Shown piece by piece: positions 35,101 to 41,264 of a stretch of 45,395 bases of DNA. The notes under the pieces are model-generated. The model saw only the letters and a list, made by a program, of their open reading frames with translations, was not told where the DNA came from and did no database searches. The translations under genes were made by a program, and so were the position numbers. Each line of letters begins with the position of its first letter. Position 1 is the stretch's first letter. The stretch covers positions 1 to 45,395 of the forward strand of contig JAQUAD010000017.1 of NCBI GenBank assembly GCA_028687425.1, written 5' to 3'. This DNA comes from Sideroxydans sp. (GTDB lineage Bacteria > Pseudomonadota > Gammaproteobacteria > Burkholderiales > Gallionellaceae).

Positions 35101-35479
35101 CCAGCAGCATCACGGACAGGTAATCGTCGGCGCGCTGCAGTTCTTCCAGCCTTTGCAACAACATCTGCTTGCGCCCGTTGGCGGGGCTTCCCTCGCGCAG
35201 CCACTGCCTGAACTCGGAGGCCAGCAGGGAGTGGCGGGCAAAGGTCTCGCCGAAGCGCTGCTGGTTATCGTGCCAGGAGGTGATCTGTCCGGACTTCTCT
35301 TCGGCGATGGCGCCGAGATAGTTGAGCTTCTCCTGCAGGATCAGGCTCTCGATCTGCTGGATGGAGGAGAAATAGATGGTGGCGAGCAACGCGGCGACAG
35401 CCGCATACACCAGCAGTGGAAAGAACGGCTTGATGCTTTGGACGACGGGGCTTTCGCCCGCAGCGGAAAACAGGGTCAT
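32195..35479 (-). CDS. Multi-PAS membrane sensor histidine kinase (FixL-like core)
   Basis: 1094 residues: membrane segment 18-38, periplasmic Cache-like sensor about 40-310, membrane segment 313-333, then four PAS domains (about 355-470, 485-600, 610-725, 735-855). The kinase core has His883 in LAHELSQPLS, an N-box in INLIKNAID (about 994-1002), RDNGKGI (1029-1035) and GLGLGLPICRSMI. The LAHELxQPLxA phospho-acceptor block is that of FixL/TodS-type kinases paired with FixJ-like regulators. The start at 35479 has AAGGA upstream. Heme binding by any PAS domain cannot be judged here. The periplasmic sensor could read a metal or redox signal related to the neighbouring copper proteins. Confidence 0.9.
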   Translation of the reverse strand: MTLFSAAGESPVVQSIKPFFPLLVYAAVAALLATIYFSSIQQIESLILQEKLNYLGAIAEEKSGQITSWHDNQQRFGETFARHSLLASEFRQWLREGSPANGRKQMLLQRLEELQRADDYLSVMLLDRQGVARLSLPNGSVASAGDMRLARQAMESRQAVFSDFHRNESDGSITIDLIEPLTDAEGKPERIDGAVVIKIDPSRFLYPLIRNWPVPSASGETLLIRREGEHVLFLNELRHRKNTTLSLKIPAKTENLPAAMALRGELRTANGIDYRGVPVVAEMRRVADTSWYMVSKVDREELLGPIMQLENWASGVAVFYVAIGGLLVLAWLRGQKAQTRLLRTQHDAAIEREMLVKHFEYLTKYANDIIVVTDETGRVVEANERAVDAYGYTRDELLEMRVTDLRDTSEDPAVFAGQVEQLQKEGSLRYETRSRRKDGTLFPVEVSARLIEVEGVKYMQGISRDISERKRGEEVLRKSETLLNESQQQAHIGSWELDLVNNILYWSEENYRIFGLNHFRFGASYEAFLDTVHPDDRAYVNEVYTRSVQAREPYDIVHRLLFADGRIKHVREWCQTFYDEAGKPLRSIGTTQDITDQQEAYAALHQSAAEIEDLYNNAPCGYHSLNADGLIIRINRTELGWLGYEREEVVGRMHFTDILTPASREAFRSNFERFRLAGSVQDIEYELLRKDGSTFPVLLNAGSVYDADGNFLMSRTTLFDISAHKQAERQLAESEQRFRTMADSAPNLIWMADVADTTDFPGCSFFNQRWHDFTGRSLAQAAGLKWLECVHPEDRVRCLDTYRAAFEEWSPFKLEYRLRRYDGVYRWMRDSGVPRFTARNSFLGLIGSCIDITDHKLFDEIREEIEHVGRLNIAGEMASSLAHELSQPLSAASNYLDACLRRMEGNNWDKEGLHKSIRHAYIQTERAGAMINHMKNLVRKQKQERSMLEINTLIKDTVGFMEYELQQHYVSLALELSPLPPVLANRVEIEQILINLIKNAIDSMQSSQRRELHITTRQIESGAIMVSIRDNGKGIAADELDKVFNPFQTSKPDGLGLGLPICRSMIENYGGQIWAEQNSSGGAEFNFTLPAWGD

Positions 35480-35538
35480 GCGCGTCCTTTATTCAACTGG
35501 AGTCGACGTGGATGCCAGTCGGGACTTGCGATCGAAGC

Positions 35539-35580
35539 TGCGCATACCCCGCTATCCCCTCCCGGCAACGTGTATGCGCA
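35539..35580. repeat. Inverted repeat upstream of the multi-PAS kinase
   Basis: TGCGCATAC (35539-35547) and GTATGCGCA (35572-35580) are perfect reverse complements 24 bases apart. They lie in the 165-bp gap between the CusF-like gene and the kinase gene, about 60 bp before the kinase start. It could be an operator or a long-loop hairpin; no T-run follows on either strand. Confidence 0.45.
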
Positions 35581-35644
35581 TGCTACCCGATTTGTCGTCG
35601 CGGAATAAAGCGAATGCCGCCGTCGGGTGTGAATGCCGGCCGGG

Positions 35645-35995
35645 CTAATCCATAGGCGAGCTCTTCTTGCTGAAGCCCAGATAGACCGTGATGGTGTCGC
35701 CGTTCTTCAGGTCCCTGATCGCGGACGGCGGGAAATGCAGCATCATGTCCGCCGCCTGATGCTTGAGCATCAGCGTGCCCTTGGCATGGTCGATCTTGCT
35801 GACCTTGCCGGTCATGCTGTGCGAGCCCATCATCGGGCAATCGCCGCGCATGCCGCTGCCGTCCATCATGCAGTCGCCCTTCATCATGTGGCCATGGTCC
35901 ATGCCCATTGCGCCCGGCCCGTATCCTTCGGCCAGAACGCTTATGGACAACGCGCCGGCCAGCAGCCCGCCCAACATCAATGTGATTTTATTCAT
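35645..35995 (-). CDS. Small periplasmic Met-rich CusF-like copper-binding protein
   Basis: 116 residues with a Sec signal peptide (cleavage after LA, about residue 22). A Met/His-rich linker follows (GMDHGHMMKGDCMMDGSG, with MRGDCPMMGSHSM close behind). A C-terminal beta domain (TGKVSKIDHAKGTLMLKHQAA...LKNGDTITVYLGF) resembles the CusF OB-fold that binds Cu(I)/Ag(I). In CusF the ligands are in the barrel; here the methionines concentrate in the linker. The start has AAGGAGAA eight bases upstream, directly after a palindrome. Likely a copper carrier for the oxidase proteins encoded upstream, by context. Confidence 0.75.
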   Translation of the reverse strand: MNKITLMLGGLLAGALSISVLAEGYGPGAMGMDHGHMMKGDCMMDGSGMRGDCPMMGSHSMTGKVSKIDHAKGTLMLKHQAADMMLHFPPSAIRDLKNGDTITVYLGFSKKSSPMD

Positions 35996-36008
35996 GGCGA
36001 AGTTCTCC

Positions 36009-36024
36009 TTTTCAACGTTGAAAA
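36009..36024. promoter_or_regulatory. Perfect 16-bp palindrome next to the CusF-like gene's ribosome-binding site
   Basis: TTTTCAACGTTGAAAA is self-complementary and ends where the GGAG ribosome-binding site of the CusF-like gene begins, about 15 bases before its ATG on the minus strand. It could be a repressor operator, or in RNA a hairpin that limits ribosome access. The surrounding 84-bp gap shows nothing else. Confidence 0.5.
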
Positions 36025-36079
36025 ACGGGCCCGGTCCGCAGCCCCATTCAAAGCCTGCCTGTCACGGCGCAAGGCGGAT

Positions 36080-37702
36080 CTAGGGCACCAGCCAGTCCTG
36101 AGGCTGTGCCGTGGCAAGTGTGCCGTTGGCTGCATAGCCGCTCACATAAGCGCCCTTGGAGGCGAAGCGCTGTCCCGGCCCGAGGCTCAGGCGCGGATAG
36201 ACGGAAGGCAGCAGCGATTGCTCGGTCATGTGTTCGACACGCTCGATGAAATAGTCGCGCGAATAGTTCTCGTCCATGTGCGCCAGCGCATCGCCGGCCA
36301 AGCTCGCGGCAAAGAAAGCATTGGACTGAATGCGTTCATCCAGCAGCGGCACATTGCGCATGCGCAGCCATACCTTCATGCGTGCCATGCGTGGCGACCT
36401 GCGCGTTGCCGGCTCCGACTGGTCGACGATGTGCAGCTTGTCCAGCCAGCCGTCTGCCGGTTGCAAATGTTCGGGCTGCACCAGGCTGGCCGAGACATAC
36501 AGGCGAGCCAGCCCGGGTGGGGCCTTCTGTTGCAAAGGGAATGCGGCCATGTCCGCTTCGTTCAGCCACAACACCAGTGTTTGTGGGTGTGCCGCATCAA
36601 GCAGGCGCGACCAGAAGGCGGCTGACAGGTCGCCACCGGCGGCCAGCGGTCGGTCGGCCACGGCCAGGCCGCGTTGCTGCAAGGCGCTGCGCAACGATTG
36701 CGCGGCGGCCCGGCCGCCGGCATCGTCGCGGAACACCTGCACGATGTCTCCACTCTGCCCGGCTGCGACCAGATGCTTGGCCAGCACTTCTGCTTCCAGT
36801 TGCGCGCCGCGCGAGAAGTAGAACGAGGCATAGCCGTCCAGCGCCTGTCCCGAAAAATCAATGCTGGGGAACAGACAGGGAATCTCGTTGCGTTCGCAGA
36901 ACGCATGCACCGGCTGCCAGTCGCCGTTGCCTATGCCGCTCAACAGGGCGAACACCGGCTGCTCGCGGTAATACTTGTCCAGTTGCGCCGGCCACGCTGC
37001 CGGCGGCCCCTTCAGCCGCCATTCATGCAACTGCCATGTACGGTAGGACAGGTACATCTTTTCGTTGCCGGTCACATTGCCCCCGTTCTGTCTGCGCCCG
37101 ATCTCGCGCCGCCGCTGTTCCTGGCGCGTGGCGCCGTTCTTGCCGGCGAAGAAGGCTTGCAGCACGCTCAACAGCGCCTGCTCCTGCCGGGCATCGACGT
37201 TGGGTGCGATGACCGTGGCGAAGTGGATCTCGCTGCCGCTCACGCCCGGTGTGCTGGTGCTGGAGAGTTGCTGCAGATAGGCGGCCAGCTGGCCGATCTG
37301 CGCGTCGCTCAGTTCGAAGCGCGGCATCAGTGCATCCAGCCTGCGTCCGTTCGGATCGACGCCTTCACGCAGCGCGCGCGCCAGTGTGTCCAGATCGTAG
37401 GCAGGTCGTGAAGCATCGGTGGCGGCCGGTGGCGTGAACAGCAAATCGCCCGTGATCGGACGCACGGTGTTCGGACCTTCGCCGCCGCCCAGCCCGCTGC
37501 GCCGGTGACAGCGCGCGCAGGCGGCAGTCGGGCCGCTCAACAATGCACCGTTGCGCAACTGCCCGCGCAAGGGTTGGCCGGAAGGCAACATGCCATCCCG
37601 GTAGATATGCTGGCCGGGCAGCATATCTGCCCGGACCGGCGACAGCCACACCAGCACCAGCAGTGCGGCAAGTGCCACACAGCGGTTAATGGTGGTGGGC
37701 AA
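36080..37702 (-). CDS. Cytochrome c fused to a type 1 periplasmic-binding-protein domain
   Basis: 540 residues from the chosen TTG start. A signal peptide (MPTTINRCVALAALLVLVWLSPVRA) precedes a monohaem cytochrome c domain with CARCH at 62-66 and a likely distal Met near 126 (ALMPRF). A long domain from about 160 to the end follows, resembling leucine/amide-binding periplasmic proteins (HFATVIAPNVDARQEQALL, later GDIVQVFRDDAGGRAAAQSLRSAL). The start is uncertain: TTG 37702 overlaps the SCO gene by 17 bp with only a weak ribosome-binding site, while the frame is open further upstream inside SCO. It is secreted and probably shuttles electrons. The role of the binding domain is unknown. Confidence 0.8.
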   Translation of the reverse strand: MPTTINRCVALAALLVLVWLSPVRADMLPGQHIYRDGMLPSGQPLRGQLRNGALLSGPTAACARCHRRSGLGGGEGPNTVRPITGDLLFTPPAATDASRPAYDLDTLARALREGVDPNGRRLDALMPRFELSDAQIGQLAAYLQQLSSTSTPGVSGSEIHFATVIAPNVDARQEQALLSVLQAFFAGKNGATRQEQRRREIGRRQNGGNVTGNEKMYLSYRTWQLHEWRLKGPPAAWPAQLDKYYREQPVFALLSGIGNGDWQPVHAFCERNEIPCLFPSIDFSGQALDGYASFYFSRGAQLEAEVLAKHLVAAGQSGDIVQVFRDDAGGRAAAQSLRSALQQRGLAVADRPLAAGGDLSAAFWSRLLDAAHPQTLVLWLNEADMAAFPLQQKAPPGLARLYVSASLVQPEHLQPADGWLDKLHIVDQSEPATRRSPRMARMKVWLRMRNVPLLDERIQSNAFFAASLAGDALAHMDENYSRDYFIERVEHMTEQSLLPSVYPRLSLGPGQRFASKGAYVSGYAANGTLATAQPQDWLVP

Positions 37703-38315
37703 GTTGGTGGTACTCGCGGATGATGTCGCTGGCGCTGGCGAATCCGTCCAGTCGCAACCAGGGCGTGCCGGGCCCGCCGGCACGCAGATAGGTGGCCGGC
37801 GCGTGGTTCATCTTGTCGCCGCGGAAGGCACCGAATGCGCGCTGCACCGCGATGCTGTCTTCCAGTTTGCCGGTCAGCATCTGCCAGTTCCCGTTGGCCC
37901 GGTAGCGCTCGGCATATTCATGCAGGCGTGCCGGCGTGTCGTGCTCGGGATCGATGGAGATCGACACCATGCGCACCTTGCCGCCCTCCTCGCCCAGTTG
38001 CTGCTGCACCTGCTGGAAGGTGGAACTCATCACCGGACAGATCGAGGTGCAACTGGTGAAGATGAAGTTCAGCATCACCGGTTCATCGCCGGCCAGATCG
38101 TCGCGCAGGGAGACCGCAGCCCCCTCTTTGTCCATCAGCTTGACGTCGGGCACTTCGTAGGCCGCGAGCGTGCTCTGGTAACCGCTGCTGTCGCTCATCA
38201 TCATGTGGTGATGATGGTGCATGTCCTCCATCTCGGCCCGGGCCATGCCGCTGCTTGCCAGCGCGGCGCTGCCCGACAGCAAGGCGAAATACAACATCGT
38301 TTTCAAGTCGTTCAT
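37686..38315 (-). CDS. SCO1/SenC-type copper chaperone
   Basis: 209-residue thioredoxin-fold protein with the copper motif CTSICP (Cys89, Cys93) and the third ligand His171 in KMNHAPATYL. A signal peptide ends after ARA (residue 27). The mature N-terminus is rich in metal ligands, DMHHHHHMMM, which is not part of the SCO core. SCO proteins insert copper into cytochrome oxidase CuA or other periplasmic copper enzymes. Here the neighbours are copper oxidases, so they are the likely clients. ATG at 38315 has AAAGGAGA upstream; 41 more in-frame codons exist but are not protein-like. Confidence 0.92.
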   Translation of the reverse strand: MNDLKTMLYFALLSGSAALASSGMARAEMEDMHHHHHMMMSDSSGYQSTLAAYEVPDVKLMDKEGAAVSLRDDLAGDEPVMLNFIFTSCTSICPVMSSTFQQVQQQLGEEGGKVRMVSISIDPEHDTPARLHEYAERYRANGNWQMLTGKLEDSIAVQRAFGAFRGDKMNHAPATYLRAGGPGTPWLRLDGFASASDIIREYHQLAHHH

Positions 38316-38385
38316 GGTGTTCTCCTTTGTCTGCGTACGTTCATTCATCCCGCCATCCGGCATGTCTGCCGCGCATGGCTTTGCT

Positions 38386-40653
38386 TCATTGCACATTGAC
38401 CTGTACCTGGGCCGCTTTGGAAATATAGGGGGGGCCATAGTTGTCTTTCACTGCGTAGGTGAAACGTTCGCTGCCGCTGAAACCGGGGCGCGGCGCGTAA
38501 TGGATGCTGCCGTCCGCATTCACCGTCACCGTGCCGCCCTGATCGGGCTGACCGCCGAACGGGATGAACACCGTCGCCGGGTCGATGTGGTTGGCGGGAT
38601 CTATCGCTGTGTCCGGGTCGCTGTCGTTGGCCAGCACATTGATGTCCAGCGCGGTCGCAGGCGCAGTGGCGGCGAGATCGGCCACCGTCTGCGGTGCATG
38701 GTTGCCGCGCACCGCGATGCTCACAAAACCGGCCTGGGGACTGGCTGTGCCATGGTTGTCGCGCGCCAGATAGGCGAAGCGCACCATGCCGCTGTAGGTC
38801 GCGGGCGGCGTGTAGCTGAAGCTGCCGTCGGCATTGCCGGTCAGGCTGCCGCCGCTGGGCATGCCGTAGTTGGTCGAAGTGAGCGTGTCGCCCGCGTCGG
38901 GATCGCTATCGTTGGCGAGCAATCCCGGCGCGGCGATGTACAGCGTGCCGCCCTTGATCATGCTGTAGCTGTCGTTGGCGGCCAGCGGCGGCCGGTTCGT
39001 GTCCTGTACCGCAAGGTTGAACGATTGCGTGCTGCTCAGGCCGGAGGGATCGGTCGCGCGCACCGTCACGATATGGCTGCCGGTCTGGGCATAGCCCGGC
39101 CACCAGCCTATCCAGGCGATGAAATCGGAAGTGGTCTTGAGCGTCATGCCGGGCGGTGCCTGGTCGAGGCTGAAACTGAGCGGACCGCCGTCGGGATCGC
39201 TGGCCGTCACCTTGTATGCATAAGCATGCCCCGGCAGCGTGGTCAGCAGTGGCGTCGACACGATCACGGGCGGATTGAGCGCCGGCGTGTTCAGGCGCGT
39301 GTAAGCCGACGCCGCATCGACCAGTCCGTAACCGTAGCCGTTGTCCGCCCCGCCCACGCCCAGGTCGCGCGCCGACTGGGTCAGCGCTGCATCCAGTTCG
39401 GCCACGCTGGCATTGGGAAAGGCGCCGGCCAGCAGCGCCAGCGTGCCCGCCGCATGCGGTGCCGCATAGGACGTGCCGGATACATAGGCGTATTGCGGCA
39501 GACCGCCTAGCGACAGGTCGGCCACCTTGATGCCGACGCCGGGCGCGGTCAGTTTGGGAAAGATCAAACCGTCGCAGGCGGAAGGACCGCGTGCGCTGAA
39601 ACTGGCCAGTGCCAGCGTCTGGTCGACTGCGCCGGTGGCAAAACCGGACACGTTGTTGGCCGGGCTCAGGCTGGTCAGCGGTGCCGGGCCGTCGTTGCCG
39701 GCGGCGAAGGTCACCGCGATGCCGGCCGTCTTCAGCGCATCGATGTCGTTGCTGAATTCGGTGATGCACTGCCCGGCGTTACCCACCAGTCCCCATGAAG
39801 CGTTGACCACGTCCGGCGCATCCAGCGTGTTCGGGTTGCCGTCGGGATCGAGCAGCCACTGGAAGGCAAGATGGATGTCGCTGTAAGTGGCCTGCCCCGC
39901 ATCGTTGTAGATCTTGGTCGCGATCCACTGCGCGCCAGGCGCCACGCCGATCGCGCTGCCGCCGATATCGCCGCCGACCATGATGGACATCGTCTGTGTA
40001 CCGTGGCCGGAAGCGTCATAAGGGGTGGCATGCTGGCCGTGCGGATCGAACCAGCTGTTGTTGCCGCCGCGCCATCTGCTCGCCAGATCGGGATGGTTGG
40101 CATCGACGCCGGTGTCCATGTTGGCCACCACCACACCGCTGCCGTTAATCCCCTGCGACCACAGGCCGGGTATCTGGATGGTGTTCAGGTTCCACTCGGG
40201 CGGGGATGCGGCAGCTGCATAATTCACGGCCGGGGCCTGCAACAAAGAGTCGACGCGGATGCTGGCGATGCCTTTGCGTGCGGCCAGTTCGCGGATGACA
40301 TCGGCACGCGCGCTGACGGCGATGCCGTTGATGCCCCACAGCTCGCGCATGCGGTGCGCGCCGCGCCTCTGCAGGAAATCCCGGTGCGGCTTCTGGCTGA
40401 TGCGCGCCTTGTCCTTGAGTGCGCGATACAGTTTGTTATCGCGCTGATGACGATCCTTGTTCTCGAAGCGGTGGTGATCCACCCTGTCGCTCAGGGTGAC
40501 GATCACCTGCATCTCTTCATAGGGGGCGCGCTTGTCCATTTCCCGCTCCAGTTCCGTATCGATGACTGCCGCCTGCGCGACGGAACTGCACGCAAGCCCC
40601 AGCATGACCGCACCGCAAACCCGCTTCATCGCTATCGCTTCTGCGGCCGGCAT
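38386..40653 (-). CDS. Secreted S8 (subtilisin-like) protease with cadherin/Ig-like C-terminus
   Basis: 755 residues: signal peptide, I9-like propeptide (about 45-140), and a catalytic domain with Asp180 (VANMDTGVD), His217 (SGHGTQT), oxyanion Asn320 (AAGNDG) and Ser395 (VSGTSYAAPHAAG), all intact. Three C-terminal beta modules follow: a dystroglycan-type cadherin-like domain (about 458-552) and two VCBS/cadherin-like tandem domains (about 553-755). This end is closely similar to that of the oxidase-like protein at 41265-43193. Start: ATG 40653 has GAGG seven bases upstream, while ATG 40629 gives a more conventional signal peptide. It may mature the neighbouring secreted proteins or itself; its substrate is unknown. 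Confidence 0.88.
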   Translation of the reverse strand: MPAAEAIAMKRVCGAVMLGLACSSVAQAAVIDTELEREMDKRAPYEEMQVIVTLSDRVDHHRFENKDRHQRDNKLYRALKDKARISQKPHRDFLQRRGAHRMRELWGINGIAVSARADVIRELAARKGIASIRVDSLLQAPAVNYAAAASPPEWNLNTIQIPGLWSQGINGSGVVVANMDTGVDANHPDLASRWRGGNNSWFDPHGQHATPYDASGHGTQTMSIMVGGDIGGSAIGVAPGAQWIATKIYNDAGQATYSDIHLAFQWLLDPDGNPNTLDAPDVVNASWGLVGNAGQCITEFSNDIDALKTAGIAVTFAAGNDGPAPLTSLSPANNVSGFATGAVDQTLALASFSARGPSACDGLIFPKLTAPGVGIKVADLSLGGLPQYAYVSGTSYAAPHAAGTLALLAGAFPNASVAELDAALTQSARDLGVGGADNGYGYGLVDAASAYTRLNTPALNPPVIVSTPLLTTLPGHAYAYKVTASDPDGGPLSFSLDQAPPGMTLKTTSDFIAWIGWWPGYAQTGSHIVTVRATDPSGLSSTQSFNLAVQDTNRPPLAANDSYSMIKGGTLYIAAPGLLANDSDPDAGDTLTSTNYGMPSGGSLTGNADGSFSYTPPATYSGMVRFAYLARDNHGTASPQAGFVSIAVRGNHAPQTVADLAATAPATALDINVLANDSDPDTAIDPANHIDPATVFIPFGGQPDQGGTVTVNADGSIHYAPRPGFSGSERFTYAVKDNYGPPYISKAAQVQVNVQ
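38389..39282 (-). repeat. Cadherin/Ig-like module, copy A (in the S8 protease)
   Basis: Codes for the last ~298 residues of the protease. It is the partner of the stretch at 41268-42155, in the same orientation. Shared protein blocks include YAYKV, DPDGGPLSFSLD, APPGMT, KTTSDF, AWIGW, AANDSDPD-type calcium-loop motifs and the IDPATVFIP and GGTVTVNADGSI runs. DNA is also similar over long parts, for example ATCGCTGTCGTTGGCCAG-like sequence in both. It indicates duplication or gene conversion of a whole C-terminal module. Confidence 0.85.
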
Positions 40654-40662
40654 GTTTCATCC

Positions 40663-41193
40663 TCACTCGACGACAAGGTCTTCGATCCGCTTGTCGCCCA
40701 TCACCAGCGTCATCCTGCTGCCGGACTGGATGAAGCGGCCGGGATTGGCGAACAGGATGAAATAGTCCTGGTCGGTCCTGATCTTGCTGCGCCCGGTGGT
40801 GCGCAGCTGTCCCAGCTTGTCGGTGTCCGGCACGCCCAACTGGGCGCCGGTCGCTTCGTCCAGCAGATAGGGGCGTACCTTGCGGTCCAGCATGGCGACG
40901 GCCTTGGCCGGATCGGTGATGCGATAACGGAAGTCCAGGATGTAACCGGCGGCCGAGCGGCGCAGGCCTTGTGGATGTATGCCCAGCTGGCGCTCCGATT
41001 GCGCGGGTGCCGATTCTTCCTGGGCGGGGACGACGTCCTGCGGCGCATACGAATAGCCGCTTCCCATATGACTGGCACAGCCGCCCAGGCTGCCGCCGAC
41101 GATGATTGCAGCCAGCAGCAGCGACAGCCGGCGCGGCGCTGTCGTCTCGTTGAATATCTTGCATCGCTTGCCTGTCGTCTTGTGCTGGTCCAC
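40663..41193 (-). CDS. Predicted outer-membrane/periplasmic lipoprotein, unknown function
   Basis: 176 residues with a lipobox in GGSLGGC after a hydrophobic segment. A low-complexity linker follows, then a domain containing ILDFRYRITDPAKAVAMLDRKV, PYLLDEATGAQLGVP and QDYFILFANPGRFIQSGSRM. I do not recognise the family. The residue after the lipobox Cys is Ala, then Ser, with no Asp at +2, so sorting to the outer membrane is likely by the E. coli rule. The start is GTG at 41193, with AAGGAGG seven bases upstream; a GTG eight codons earlier is less supported. It lies between the oxidase genes and the protease, so it may anchor or assemble that complex. Confidence 0.75.
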   Translation of the reverse strand: MDQHKTTGKRCKIFNETTAPRRLSLLLAAIIVGGSLGGCASHMGSGYSYAPQDVVPAQEESAPAQSERQLGIHPQGLRRSAAGYILDFRYRITDPAKAVAMLDRKVRPYLLDEATGAQLGVPDTDKLGQLRTTGRSKIRTDQDYFILFANPGRFIQSGSRMTLVMGDKRIEDLVVE

Positions 41194-41264
41194 GGTGTGC
41201 CTCCTTCCGTCGTTCACTGTCGTTCAGCTATGCCCGCCCCCGCCCTGCGGGAGCGGTCCCCTCG

